The position numbers and the translations under genes were made by a program. Shown here piece after piece: positions 1-16,673 of a stretch of DNA of 64,000 nucleotides (its first letter is position 1; every line of letters starts with the position of its first letter). The notes beneath the pieces were generated by a model. It was not told the DNA's origin. It made no database searches and was given only the letters and a program-made list of their open reading frames with translations. This stretch comes from Nannochloropsis oceanica (taxonomy: Eukaryota; Sar; Eustigmatophyceae; Eustigmatales; Monodopsidaceae): contig CP038128.1 in assembly GCA_004519485.1 (NCBI GenBank), forward strand, positions 1,505,001 through 1,569,000, given 5' to 3'.

Positions 1-572
1 GCCAAGGAGAAGGTGGGGACGGAGGGACGGAGGGACGGAGGGACGGAGGGAGGGAGGTAGGGGGGGTCCGAACGAACACTCACAGGCTCATCTCTCATGC
101 GCAGTCGAGCGTCGCTGGTGCCGACACCTTCCTCCCTCAGCTCCTCCCTCCCTCCCTGGACCTCTCCCTCCACGAGTACGCCAAGACAGCCTGCGCTCTC
201 TTCGGCATCCCCGTATACGAGAACGAGAACGGGTAGGTCACCTCCCTCCCTCTCTCCTTCCCTCCCTCCCTCCCTCCCTCGGTCCCTCCCTCCCATTCTC
301 GTACCTCCCCCTGGGAAGGCATTTTTCACTTTTACAACTGTCGGTGCAACGTTTGTTCCCTCGTTGCCTGCCTCCTCCGTCTTCGTCAGCCGGCTCGTCT
401 TAGACCGATTTATGTCTCCCCCTCCCTCGCTCCCTTCCTCCTCCCTCGCTTCCTCCCTCTCAGCCTGCTCGAGTCCCTCCACGCCCTCTTCACCCTCTTC
501 CTGGCCTTGAAGGAGAGGGAGCAGCCGCCTGCATTTCCAGAGAGGGAAAGGAGGGAGGGAGGGAGGGAGTGA
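1..572 (+). CDS. IFT46: Intraflagellar transport protein 46 (IFT46), 3' end only
   Basis: C-terminal part of an IFT46 homologue, a subunit of the IFT-B train that moves cargo along cilia and flagella. Visible exons are about 1-12 (cut by the window edge), 105-232 and 464-572, joined in phase at GG|GTAGGT and a CAG acceptor, with stop TGA at 570-572. The joined peptide runs LDLSLHEYAKTACALFGIPV, then a short linker, then LLESLHALFTLFLALKE. This matches from memory the conserved end of animal and algal IFT46 (LAEYID-ICAILDIPVY, then SLH-LF-LY-EFK). A short basic and acidic tail follows. The gene converges on the ankyrin gene that ends at 997. The family call rests on this C-terminal block only. 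It implies a flagellate stage somewhere in the life cycle or in recent ancestry. Confidence 0.72.
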
Positions 573-996
573 GAGAAAGAGGGAGGACATGAGGGAAGCG
601 CGAAAGACTGTTAAGTAAGTGGGCGCGGGCCGAGGAGCGGAATAGAGGGTGGCAAAGAGAGGGAGGGAGGGAGGAAGGAAGGGAGGGAAGGAGGGAGGAC
701 AGGTGGATATCTTCTGTACACATTAATAAGGAGAATGGAGTAAAAGCAAAGGCGCTGCTGAATCTGCTGCTGCTGCCACGGTGGCCTTGGAAACCGACGA
801 GAAGACGAGGATAAATACAGGCAGCAGCATGTCAATAAACAACTACTCAAAAAAACGTTATGGCTTATTTGCTTTGCTCCATTCGGCCCACTCGTGGCCA
901 TGCCTTGCTGGCCTCTCTCCTTTAAACCTTCAAACCCCACGCACACCTCGACTGCTGTTGTTCCTCCTCAAAATTGCCTCCTCCCTCGCTCCCCCA
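573..996. other. Convergent intergenic spacer
   Basis: Spacer between the 3' ends of IFT46 (+) and the ankyrin gene (-). It holds GGGA-type low-complexity DNA up to about 700 and then ordinary sequence. I see no gene in it. Open frames here are Pro/Ser-rich translations of the repeats. Confidence 0.6.
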
Positions 997-3143
997 TCAC
1001 TGGCTCTCCCCCCTCCTCCCCCCCCGCCCCCTCTCCCTAGCCCACTTTCCATTTTCCCCGTCGAAGAGCTCCTCCATAGCAGCGTCCACGGCTCGCTGCT
1101 TCTTCTGCATCAGGGTCAGGTACTTCCCTACTTTCTTCATCGACGTCGCCTCCCTCCCTCCCTCCCGCCCTCCCTCCCTCCCTCGCCCCGGCCGTCCCGG
1201 GCTGTTCTCGGCGCTGCTGCACCCACCAGCGACCTCCCGCTGGAAGAGCCCGCTGCCCAAAAAGAGGTCCAGCGGGGTTCGACCAAGGGCGTCACGAAGC
1301 GTCATGTCCGCCTTCCCTTCCTCCACTAGCCACCGAATGATCTTGAGGGCTTTCCCCTCCCGCTCCTCCCTCCCACCTCCTTTTGCGCGAGTGGACGTGC
1401 GGGTCGGGGTGGAGGGGGAGGTGGTGGAGAGAGGGGAGGAGAAGGAGAAGGAAGCAAGGAGGGAGGGAGAGCGCGCCGGAAGGGCAGAGGGCGACAGCAT
1501 CGAGCTGCAAGACATGGAAGGGGCAAGCGGGGATTGGAATAACGCGGCCGCCCGCCCCCCAGCCCCGCCTCCGGCCCCTCCTCCTCCTCCTTCCTGGCTC
1601 GCGCGCTCGAGCCTGAGGGTCAGAAACGCGTGGATGGCACAGTGGAGGGGAGTCCATTTGCGATTGCCGTCCTCGTAGGCTCCCCCCTTCGTCAGTACGT
1701 TGACGCCCGCTACCTTTTGCACCAGCCACTTGATCATTCGGTAGTGATTGCCTGGAGGACGGGAGGCATGGAGGGACGGAGGGAGGGTGAGTGGGGATGG
1801 CACTTGCTCTCTTTTCGGTGAGTCATTCGACGATCTTGTTCCGATTCCGCAGGGAGAGGGAGGGAGGGAAGGGGAGGAAAGAATGACACCAAGAGTGTGA
1901 AAACGTAATCCCCGACTGACTCGCGCAAGAGTTCGATAATGGAGAGAGTGAAATGGGGGGGGGATGATGGAGGGAGGGAGGAAAGAAGAGAGGACACTTA
2001 CCAAGCACTGCATGGTGTAGCAAGGCATGCCCACAGGGGGCCGACTGGGACTGCACGCATGCGACAAAGTTGACCTTACTGTCGCCGCCGCTCATATGCG
2101 TGAGGAGGAAGTCCAGGATGTCCATGTGGCCGTGGATGGCCGCGTAGCACGTGGCCCGGTGCCCGTGGGCGGAGACAGCCCGGAGGTCGAGAGGGGTGAG
2201 GGAGCGGCGGCGTTGTCGCGTGCGGGCGAGGAGGGAGAAAGGCTTGGAGGAGAAAGAGGGTGAAGGGGAGGGGGTGAAGGAGGGGGAGGTGGAGGAGGAG
2301 GAGGAGGGGGGGGACGGGAGAGAGGACGGAGGAAGGACGAGGGCCTTGACGACGTCGAGGAGATTGTGAATGACGGCGAGCATCAGGCTCGTACTGCCTT
2401 GGGCGTCCTTCGCTTCTATCATGGCGGAGGAGGGCCCCTTCTGTCGGAAGAGAAAAAGAGCCACTTCCTCCTGCCGGCTTGTGAGAGCCAAGTGGAAGAA
2501 GTTGGAGGGTGGACGGCGGGTAAGGGCATTGACGGCCACGGTGGGCTTGGAGAGGCGATGGTATCGCAATAGGAAGAGGCGTACCCGGTCCACGTCGCCT
2601 TCTTCTATGGCCTGGATCATGCAGGCGGCTGAAAAAGGCTCAAGGACAGGGCTGGAGGAGAAGGTGGAGGGACTGGAGGGGGGGGAGGATGGGACTAAAG
2701 GGGGAGGAATCCGAGAGGGAGGCCTTGGTGACGCCGTTGCTACTGCTCCGGTCCCTATCTGCTATGGCAGTCGCTCCTTCCGTGCTGAAGTCTTTATCGC
2801 CCTTTGCACTGTCCTTGGCTAGGCTGCTGCTTCTGTTGCTTCTACTGTAGCCGCCGCTGAAGGTCATGGTGCTGCTCCGCCTGCTGCGGCCGTCTCTACC
2901 ACCACACAAAGAAAAGAGGGTCGTGCCCTTCCCCATGCCCGGTGTTGATGACATGTCGAAGCTGCTCCTGCCACTTCCACCGGAACCACCAGCATAATGT
3001 CCACCACTGCCATTGATTTTTTGGCAAATTCTCAAAACGTCATCGGCGTACTCAGATGTGCACAGCCGCTCAATCGTCTCATCTGTCAACCCACCCAGGT
3101 CATCGTCGTCCTCTTCCTCCACTCTTCCGCCCCGAGTCTCCAT
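997..3143 (-). CDS. Ankyrin-repeat protein, about 593 aa
   Basis: Three exons on the minus strand: 3143-2744, 2628-2002 and 1751-997. Together they give 594 codons including the TGA stop. Both introns are GT-AG; the first acceptor is CCTTTTTCAG and the second donor is G|GTAAGTG. The N-terminus is acidic (VEEEDDDDLGGLTDE), followed by a Gly/Ser-rich stretch. Ankyrin-type helices then appear: MIQAIEEGDVDRVRLFLL, GSTSLMLAVIHNLLDVVKAL, CYAAIHGHMDILDFLL, ALLHHAVLGNHYRMIKWLV (formed across the exon 2/3 junction), WTPLHCAIHAF and LRDALGRTPLDLFL. The repeats are separated by Ser/Pro-rich inserts and some are degenerate. The C-terminus is probably helical (YLTLMQKKQRAVDAAMEEL). It is a protein-interaction scaffold of unknown partner. 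The exon 1/2 junction is the least certain part; an alternative GTAGAAG donor also keeps frame. Confidence 0.72.
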
Positions 3144-4240
3144 CCTCCTCCCCCCTCTCCTCTTCCTCCTCTCCTAATCGTCACTCCTCCTTGTCTCTTC
3201 CTCTTCCCCTCCTCTTCCTCCTCATCTCTCTCCCGCGTCTACCTCCTCCCTCGTCCTTGACGCCTCCCCACTACCCTGCTCTTCCTCCTCGCCTCCTGCT
3301 TTTTCAATAGAGGACAGTCTCCTCCTTCCCCTCTATCCTTCCCATTCTTCCTCCTCTCCTCCCTCTTTTCCTCCCTCTTTCCTTTTCTCCCTTTCCTCCC
3401 TTCTTCCCTCGATCCTTCTCTTTGTTCTTTTGCACGCAATTCAACATCTTTGCTACAGAGAAGCCTTCATGCTCCTCCTCCTCTCCTCCTTCTCCTCCTT
3501 CTCCCTGCCTTAAACTCCTTTTCTACGTCTTCCTCCCTTTCCTCTCCTCTTTCTCCTCCTCCTCCCAGCCTCTTCTTTCTCTTCCTCCCCGTTTCCTTTC
3601 CTTTTCCCTCTTCTTCTTCCTCCTCCTCCACATCTCCCTCGTTTTCCCCTCCTCTTCTCCCTCCTTTTTCCTGCCTCTCTAATCCTCGCCTCCTTCCCAT
3701 CCTCATCTCCTCCTTCCTCTCCTCCCACCCCACCTCCTCCCTGCCTCTTGCTCCTTCTTCAGCTTGTCCCTCCCCTCCCCGACGCCCTTCTCCTTCTCCT
3801 CCTTATCTTCCTCTTCCACAATTACTTGCCCTTTCTTCTCCTACCCCTTCTCCTCCCTATCTCCCTATTCCTCCATCCTCTTCCCCTCCTCCTTTCCTTC
3901 ATTTCCCTCTTTTTTCACATTTCCCTCCTGTCCTTCCTTTCCCTTCTCCTCCTTGGCTCCCTCCTTTTCCTCTCCCCTTTTTCCTCCTCCTGCCCGCCTC
4001 CCTCTCTCTCCCCCCTTTTCCATCCTCTTCTCTGCCTCTCTCCTTCTCGCCTCTTTCCCTTCCCCTCCTTGGCTCCCTCCTCGTGTCTCTCGTCCTCGCC
4101 TCCTCCTCTTTCGATAGAGGAGGACAGTCTCCATCTTTCCCTCGATCCTTCTCGTCCTTTCTCCTCTTCTCCCTCTTTTCCTCTCTCTTACCCTTCTTTC
4201 CCCCTTTATCCCTTCCTCCTTTGCACGCTCCTTCATTTCT
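3110..4240. repeat. Kilobase homopyrimidine (C/T) tract
   Basis: About 1.1 kb in which the plus strand is almost entirely C and T (CTCCTTCC-type, without a clean period). A block near 3300-3440 resembles one near 4105-4240: both start with a GATAGAGGACAGTCTCC-like sequence and end near TTTGCACGC. This suggests an internal duplication. Open frames on both strands are Ser/Pro/Leu-rich or Arg/Glu/Lys-rich shadows of the composition. The tract lies just upstream of the ankyrin gene. Confidence 0.8.
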
Positions 4241-4408
4241 TGCGATTGATTCCGTGACGTGACACCGAGTTTGGCCGGCCGATGAGCACCACCGATCGCA
4301 TGTGCAGGAGAGATAGTTCCCTTTGTCTTCGCGTTTGAAGACAACAACCCTACCGTCCTTCAGGATTACCTCTGGACCGAGCGAGACTCCTGTTGACGAA
4401 GAATGCAA
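4241..4408 (-). pseudogene. Possible SWIM-like zinc-finger remnant
   Basis: A minus-strand peptide upstream of the purine tract reads GPEVILKDGRVVVFKREDKG, then YLSCTCDRWCSSAGQ, then TRCHV. The CxC, followed about a dozen residues later by Cys-His, recalls SWIM fingers (CxC...CxH) found in MULE-type transposases and other proteins. The spacing is not exact (C-H rather than C-x-H). No transposase core, terminal repeats or splice partners are visible. It could also be a chance match. Confidence 0.2.
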
Positions 4409-5918
4409 AAGATGCTTTTTCGCTAAGTATCAATGAAAAAGCAGTCCACCGTCACGTTCACCTCGTGCCCAAACTCGAGAAAGGTCAGTAGGCATGTAGG
4501 AGGGTGGGTGCTTGAAGGCCCAGGGCTCCCAGGGGTGCGGCTGCATTGCTCGCGAAAAGGAAGCAAGTAACAAAGAGGGTTGGGTGAATAGTTCTTGCCC
4601 TACGCTGCCTAATGCACACGTCCTGGGACATAAGATGGGGCCCAAGGATCCAGATGGTGACGGTAGGACCCTGCCATACCCGTTCCTAGTTCGGGAGGCG
4701 ACGGTTGGGTGTAGAAGGGCATGAACAATACTGGTAGAGGGTAAAGAGATAAGGATGGCAGGCCATGTCAGAACTGGCCTGGCTAAAGCAGAGGAACGAT
4801 CAGCATAGCGAGGGCCAAGCATCATGCAGGGGAATATGTGGGACTCTTAGGCAGCCGCTTCGGGCAGGAGAAGGAAGAAGGCAAGCATCAAGGCAGGAGG
4901 ATGAGGGGCAATCGTTTTCTAGATTTTTTCTTGGAGAGGCAGGAGCATGGCCTTCGCATGATCACACCATGTACGTTGCGGGTACGTTGCGGTAACTGCA
5001 GCCACGTCTATACTTACTTTTGGCTGTTGTCGTCGGTAGAGCAGGTAGAGGCGTAGAGGCTGTATGTACTGTATAGGCGGGAAAGGAAGGCGAATGGAGA
5101 GCGGGTTAGTGATGCATGAATGAGAAAGACTGCCTGACTTGCAGTCCAAGCAAGGCTAATAAGCAAGCATCATAGAGGCAAGACGGTACAATGGGACTGA
5201 GAGAAGGATATGGTACATAGACAACCCTCAGAACCTTCCTGGGAATGTAATCCTGAGAAAGGGTCAAAGGGGAGGGAATTCCAACCGCATGGCGAAAATC
5301 GCTCGGAAAACATCAACAGGAGGGGTGTTCTCGGAGGGTCTAAGTAACGGCTTCAAGCGTGTGGGTGAATGCGTGGATTAGCATCTACCCATACTATCAT
5401 GCGCAATAGAATATCAAGGCTACGATATGGGGGTAACTGCAGACGATTTGGTACGGGATGCGATGAGCTGTGGTCATGGGCGCACGACGACAGTGCCAAG
5501 CGAAAAGCAAAGAACATTCATCCCGCAACATGTGAAAGCTCAGAACCCACCTCTAGATCAGATGAATATTCGCTTCCTTTTTCAATTAATTATCATGTGA
5601 ATCTTAATTTATGTCATGCTGACACTTCTCGAAATATCAAACCATGTAAGTCATGATAATCAGGGGTCGGCACCGGGTCTAGGACTCCCGGGCTCCGGGC
5701 AGACCCGGGAAGAACTGGACTCGGGTAGCTGTTACCCGCGTCGTCCTGGACGACCCGAGCCTGGTTTGGCAGCCTGGGTCCGCTTCTCCGTCCCAGCTAC
5801 ACCGTTTGACCAAGTATCAGAAGTGCTCCTATAGTAAAGAAAGGTTTCATGACGATGCACACACAGACACACACTTGCACTCTCGATATAAACTTCCATC
5901 GATCCGCTGCCTTAAAAG
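4409..5918. other. Intergenic, no gene recognised
   Basis: About 1.5 kb of mixed-composition DNA with only short unconvincing open frames. At about 5650-5780 there is a GC-rich patch with several CCCGGG-containing inverted motifs. A smaller CCCGGGT-rich patch recurs near 23005-23045, at the far side of the AT-rich island. Confidence 0.5.
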
Positions 5919-10668
<4,750 letters not shown>

Positions 10669-13600
10669 AGAGCAGAAATTTATACACTGGGGTAATTATA
10701 TATACATATGTAGATAGCACGTCATGTTTTTGAGTTACGTGATAAAAATCAGCAGATTTCCTCGGAAGTTGATTTTTAATCCAGGGATGGGAGATGGGGA
10801 ATCCTAGAAATTTACGTTGGGGATCAATGATTTTTGCGCCAAATTGTAGAGGCATCTCACAGGTATTCTTGCTGCGCACACAAAGAGACCCACGATACAA
10901 TGTAATTATTGAGTGGACCCGATAGCCTGCAATTTGTGTATTGCATCTCATAGGGGTTATTCAATAGAATGTTTCAAATTGTAGAGATATTCCCTGTCAT
11001 TGCCCTTACAAGTAGACGGGTCAGAACGAGGTTTCATAACGCTCAGGAGGCGTTTTCGTCTTAAAGGATTTCTCTCGACCTCGCGGACAGAATAAATCAA
11101 AAATGAGCTTGATAATGACAAGAATTTTGCCATCATCTAGCAGTCTCGGGTGTTTCTCCGCCTTCTTCCTTTTCGTTTATGGATCGCTAATTTTGATGTT
11201 TGAGTACTTTTGTTCGTCTCGCCTGTTCGATTCCAGATCTGTGCCGAACACGTTTAAATGCATATGCCTCACGACATTTGGGTCAAGAAACATTGTCATT
11301 ATGTGTCCAATGAAATCAAGCGTTATGTACAAGAAATATATAAGTACGTAGATTTTTTCCCTCATGCTTATTTCTTTGCTGTGAACCGAGGCTTTCTTTT
11401 ACTTCAAATTGAATTAATGACTGACAATGCGAGTAATTGCTCACTTGACTCTTACCTCCTTTTTCAGCCCTCTAGCTTCTCCGCTTTCTCTACCTCCTCC
11501 GCTTTCTCTACCTCCTCCGCTTTCTCTACCTCCTCCGCTTTCTCCCCTCCGTTCCCCCGTGTCCCCTGCCTCTACTTCCTCCACGTCATCTTCATTCTGT
11601 TATCTTTCCTATTTTATGTCTCTCCCCTCTTCATCCGCTCTCTTAAGCATCTACGCTTCTTCTTCTTCCCACTCTTCTCCCTGTTCCGTCTCCTCCCCCA
11701 GTCCATCCCCTTCCACGTCCCCTACCCCCGAGCTATCCCCTCAATCCTTCGCCTTATTTCAAAATATCTTTTCTTCGCTTTGTTGACCTCTGACTTCTCC
11801 CTGTCTCCTCCCTCGTTCCCTCTTCCTCCTCTCCTCCTGCCCTCCTATTCCTCCATCCCCCTCTTCACTTCTCCCTCCTCTCCTCCTCCCATTCTCCTTC
11901 TTTCATTCTCATCTCCTTCTCCTCCCTTTCCCTTCTTTTCTCCCCACCTCCTTTCCTTTTCCTTCTCCTCTCTACTTCTCCCCTCCTCCTTTCCTTTTCC
12001 TTCTCCTCTCTACTTATCACCTCCTTCCCCTCCAACATCTCCTCACCTCCTCATCCCCTCCCCTCTTTTCTCCCTTTCCCTCCTTCTCCTCCCTTCCCCT
12101 CACCTCTCTCTCCCCCCGTCATCCCTTTCCCCTCGTCCTCTCCTCCGAGCATCCTCTGCTACTCTTCCTCCTCCCCTCCTCCTCCCCTTCCCCTCTCATC
12201 TCCTCCCCCTCGTTCTCCCCCTTCGCCTCCTTCCTCCTCCTCACCTCCCCTTCTCCTCACCTGTCTTCCTCCTCCTTCCACTCTCCTCCTCTTCCCCAAT
12301 CAACCTCCCTTTCCCCTTCCCTCCGCGATCCTTTCTCCCTGCTCTTCCCCTCCCCCTTCTCTGCTCCTCACCTGTTCCACTCCTCCTTTTCCTCTCCTCT
12401 TTCTCTCCCCGTCTCCTTCTCCTCCCCTCCTCCTTTCTTTCTCCTTTCCTCCTCCTTCCCTCTTCCCCTGACGTAGTATACCTCTTCAATGCGCCATACT
12501 GGGCCCCCTGCGTTCCCAGTACTTCCCGGATTGCCTCACGCAATGTCCTGCTAGTGGCTAAGCGGTTGAAGTGCGCCAAAGAGATGGATATTGCCAAGAC
12601 CTGTGCCATTACGTAAGTGGGAAGGATAAATTATGTTTGATAAACATTGTTTGATCACTTCTTGAGTAAATTGCCGTACGATATGCTTTCGACCCCTGTT
12701 TTATTTTTCCCAGTTCCCTCCACCCGTACGTGTGATATGTGTAATACACATCGAAATTTGGACATCTTTTGTGGTGTCCCTGGCCAATTCCTCTGCACCA
12801 TTGTTGCAGTGTGAGAATACCAATTATTGAGTGGTGTATTGGGAGGCATAATTTGCAGAATGAGAACGAGTCGTAATGATGTGATGTCCAACCTGAACAT
12901 AACACCATAATGCATGCAGAGGTCTACTGTACTACGACGTGCATCTGGACTGTCAGAGCCAACAAACGCTAACGATTATCATGACATTTGATGCTGAGAC
13001 AGGCCGTTTTAGGGATAGGGTTAGTTGACATCCGGAGGACGGGTGTCGAATTGATAAGATGAAAATCAATAAGGTCAGTGTTTGTCCATCTGGGCAGCAG
13101 TTGGAGGAAGTTGAAGGGGTACGTAATACACAGCCCGCCTCCATGCAGGAAAAAGAGACAATAAAAAATCAGGTATCTGACTTCTATTACCCTGGTTCTA
13201 TTCCTTGATCAGGGACTACGGGTCTACAGTTATTAACACAGCCTACAAGGCTTTCAAACATAAGGAACTTTGACAAATATGAAAAAGGCAAAGAACATTC
13301 AGAGAAAGATCGGCCTGGATATCTTGGGCCAAGATTCTTGCCTCAGATATGAGTTTATCTTTTAGTACGTTTGCGTCTTTTCCTTTGTCTGCTTCTGTTG
13401 ACACATCACACCAAATACTTTTTGTCAGCAGGACTCCAAAGATGTACATCCGCACCCACTTTTTCCCTTGCACATCCGTATGCAAATATGTCACATGAAC
13501 CTGCATATCATCCCTCGTTTATCTTCTCTAGTTTTCTGCTGCCCATCATCCATCTAATTTTGCTGTCTTTGATCTGTGTGTAATAGGTATTGATAAAATG

Positions 13601-13709
13601 CGATATATCGGTCCTAGCTGCAATGCGAATGACATCACATCAAAATAGATAGATATAGAAATATGGTATGTATTTCACACATATTTTCTCATAAGATAAA
13701 ATTAGGCCG
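10669..13709. other. Intergenic between duplicate and secreted-protein gene
   Basis: Unique DNA after copy A. It contains the C/T tract described separately, flanked by AT-richer sequence. A minus-strand peptide starting at 12609 (MAQVLAISISLAHFNRLATS, then RTLREAIREVL) looks more protein-like than its surroundings and runs into the purine side of the tract, as the SWIM-like remnant at 4.4 kb does. I cannot assign it. Nothing else was recognised. Confidence 0.45.
11460..12470. repeat. Second kilobase homopyrimidine (C/T) tract
   Basis: About 1 kb of nearly pure C/T on the plus strand, opening with short direct repeats of CTCCGCTTTCTCTAC. Similar in size, strand and composition to the tract at 3.1-4.2 kb. 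Confidence 0.85.
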
Positions 13710-14819
13710 CTACTGGGCACTCGCTTTCGCATTCTTCACATAGTCCGATGCAGCATCTACCGCTTCTTGGACGGCCAGGATAGGATTGTCCAGGAAGCGC
13801 CTCGCAATAGGGTCAGATAAGACACTCCCCCAGACCAATGGCTCGTTTTGTTTGGTAGTCTCGATCGCTTTAGTCACTAGGGAGGGTAATTCTCCACCAA
13901 AACCGAGAGCTTTTAGGTCGATAACTGGTATAGATTATATGTGGGTGTAGTGACTTAGAATCATTGTATCGGAAACTGCAATTGAATAAAGGCTGAGAGG
14001 TAGAGGGCACAATGAAATCCTGACATGGCCATTGGATAGATGTATATGTATGCCCACTACATTCATTACTTACGGTCACCAATTTCCTCATTCAAAAGGA
14101 ATTGCTGGGACTCCAGATGAGAAGTCGTGTCCCCTTCTTCGATTCGTGCCAACAAAGATTTCCATTTTGGGTCCTCGCTGGTTGCATATTTATAAATCTT
14201 CTCAGCAAAACTTTCTGGGTCACGGATACTCTGCAATGACGTAAGGAGCTTGCCCATGGTATCTTTGAGAGCCACTACAGCCTCGAATCCCTGTGATGCG
14301 TGAAGATTTGCTTTGAAAATTGCGCCAAGTATTTCCATGTGCCTGCTGATCGTTATATTGGTATACTCACTCCTTTTACACTATCTCACTTACATCGCTA
14401 GGTGTCAATGTTTTCTTCTCCTTGAGCGCTCGCAAAGGTTTAATAACATCGAATAGGGGCAAATCATCCATAAGGGTACGAAGGATTTCAGGATCTCCCC
14501 ACGCCTCTTGCAACAGCCGAGTATGACCTTCTTCCGATACAAAGACATTGCGCAAGAGGCCCATCAAGTCAAGATCAAGAGTTGTACTCGGAGTCCCCCA
14601 TTGTTTGTCTGTCAACTCTTCGAATGTGTCCATGAACCCGTCGAGGGAGAATCTACCCACTTGCTCTCCAAATGGGGAGGCTCCACCTGTTGTCACCGGC
14701 AAATCGCGTGTAGTCTCCGCGATTTTATTAAAAATCCCTGTTTTCATGTTTCCTTGCACCGCCGTCGGCAATACCACGCTAGCGACAAGGATGAGAGCTG
14801 TAGAGAATTGACGCGTCAT
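13710..14819 (-). CDS. Secreted alpha-helical protein of unknown function, 285 aa
   Basis: Three minus-strand exons: 14819-14394, 14290-14074 and 13924-13710. Introns are 103 and 149 bp, and the model gives 286 codons ending in TAG. An acceptor at CATCACAG was chosen for exon 2 because the nearer CAGCAG acceptor breaks the frame. Residues 1-23 form a clear signal peptide (MTRQFSTALILVASVVLPTA, then VQG). The mature chain is mostly helix-forming, with motifs LDLDLMGLLRNVFVSEEG, DLPLFDVIKPLRAL, EKIYKYATSEDPKWKSLLAR and PIARRFLDNPILAVQEAVDA. It has almost no Cys. No domain was recognised. It lies between the two beta-helix genes on the opposite strand, within the AT-rich island. A secreted or wall-associated role is possible but not shown. 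Confidence 0.7.
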
Positions 14820-16571
14820 GGTCTAGCCGTGTGAGATAGGAATGCAGGACAAATGACCAAAGCGGAGCCTAGGATGGGAGATAAATACATAGAAGGGGGG
14901 GACACAAAGTCAGTTGTGTCAATATTTGTAAGCATACCATTGCATCGCGAAGCCGCAAGGCCACCACATGCAAGGATTTGTACTGCAGTTGGGTCATAAA
15001 TGCAACGCATCGGTGGAAAAAGGAATTTGTGTAAGCCGCAGAATCGCACAAATCAATTTTTTGACAGAAAGAAGCACTGGATGAGAATCGAGAAAAAGGA
15101 GAACGCTGCTTACTGTGTACGAGTTCGGTGCAAAACCTTCACTGTCTCAATTGTAAGATAAATTGAGATGGACAGCATAGCTCTCCTCCGTATACAAATT
15201 TATATTTCACATCTTTATATACAGTCTAGCTTTTGTTGGGAGAAAGGATTATATACAGTGATTTTAATTGATTCCTGTTTCCAAAATCCGAATATTACTC
15301 GTCTCGGGCGAAGCACTTCGACCTGGCGATCTGTGCTGCCAATTGTTTTATTTAGCTCGGATATATTTGACCCAAATTGAATCTTTATTCAGGTGAATAT
15401 TCTATATAGATGCTCTATTTTTTACATGAATCTTCTCCACTACATATAATAATGTATTAGTGGGCCAGGGAACGACCGAAAAAAAATAATGTTGTCTGTG
15501 TTGATGAGCAATTTTAAGCAATGCCACTTGATAAATCCAAGATTAGCGCTTATCCCATGACCAACAACAGAAAGTGTAAAAAATAAAGAATCTCTGCATG
15601 GTAGAGACTCGTCATGGATCAGCGCTACTCATAGACCTGGCAATTGATGTCGCTAGGAGATACTTTCAGGGGCATGTGTATTGTTGTTCAATAGTTATAA
15701 TCAAGCTTGCTTTCCTATAGTATCGAATCCTCACTCGTTGATATGAGAGTTCTTATTGAATCTTGTAATTGGATAAAGATACTTTATTGATTTAAGAAAT
15801 TTGTCAGGCAAAGATCTATGGTTTTAGCTTCGTTTCCCGATCATTATTCCCCTCTTCCCGTGCATAATTTACCAACGATGTAAGAATATGCTTTATTCGA
15901 CCACACATATGATTTGGAATTAAATATGTCCATAATTTAGTATTTTCAAATTACATGAATCTTTAGACATTATTGTCACATGAATCTTCTCGATAATTAT
16001 TATTACATGAATCTTCTCGATAAACGTATAAGACATATATATAAAATTCAGTCATGAGAACAATCATAAAGCTTGTCACAATAGTTTTCTATAAGCAAAG
16101 TGCTCCTCTGTCCTTGAACTATTGTGATAACAGAAAGTATGGTTCCAAATTGGAAAATTGTAGACATGATGGTTTACCTTTTTTTCCAGAATCTCATCAA
16201 CACATATACTCGCCAAGTAATTCACTACCATAATTGCGTCTCTTTGGTCTACTTGAGAGGATACTAACGGCATGCACACAGTACAGAATTAGCATACAGA
16301 ATGTATATTGATTACTGTCCAGCATCAAAGTATGAGGCGTCCCTTACATTCGTGTAGTCATGTGTCGTTAGATACTTTGTGAGAAGTGTATGCGTGCGTT
16401 ACTTACACATTATACTGCACAAATATATGCATGGGTCGATGTAGAGGTATTTATTGGCGTCCATCCGCGGTATTTGTTTTTAAAAATGCACTTTCTGGCG
16501 ATCAGGGCTTAAATGTGACTCGCCGTTGATCGATTATCGGGAGACAGCTTCAATCACCACATACTCTGTCT

Positions 16572-16573
<2 letters not shown>
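14820..16573. other. AT-rich intergenic stretch
   Basis: About 1.75 kb of AT-rich DNA upstream of copy B, without a convincing gene. A short motif ACATGAATCTTCTC recurs at about 15424, 15989 and 16011, the last two extended by GATAA. Confidence 0.55.
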
Positions 16574-16574
<1 letters not shown>

Positions 16575-16610
<36 letters not shown>

Positions 16611-16634
16611 ATTTACTGTATTTTTTCTTTGACA

Positions 16635-16670
<36 letters not shown>
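16575..16670. repeat. (CA)n microsatellites before copy B
   Basis: Two CA runs (about 16575-16608 and 16640-16670) split by a short T-rich spacer. The second ends exactly at the start of the duplicated unit, mirroring 5919-6072 in front of copy A. Confidence 0.95.

Positions 16671-16673
<3 letters not shown>

Noticed and set aside
3239-4347. Long Ser/Pro/Leu and Arg/Glu/Lys open frames
   Set aside because: Both strands and several frames are open because the tract is nearly pure C/T and has few stop codons.
5650-5780. CCCGGG-rich patch as a tRNA or structured RNA
   Set aside because: Short self-complementary motifs are present, but no coherent cloverleaf or known RNA fold could be drawn.
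11258-12616. 452-residue plus-strand frame
   Set aside because: Almost wholly Ser/Pro/Leu from the C/T tract. Only the last about 45 residues look protein-like, and the opposite strand is equally plausible there.
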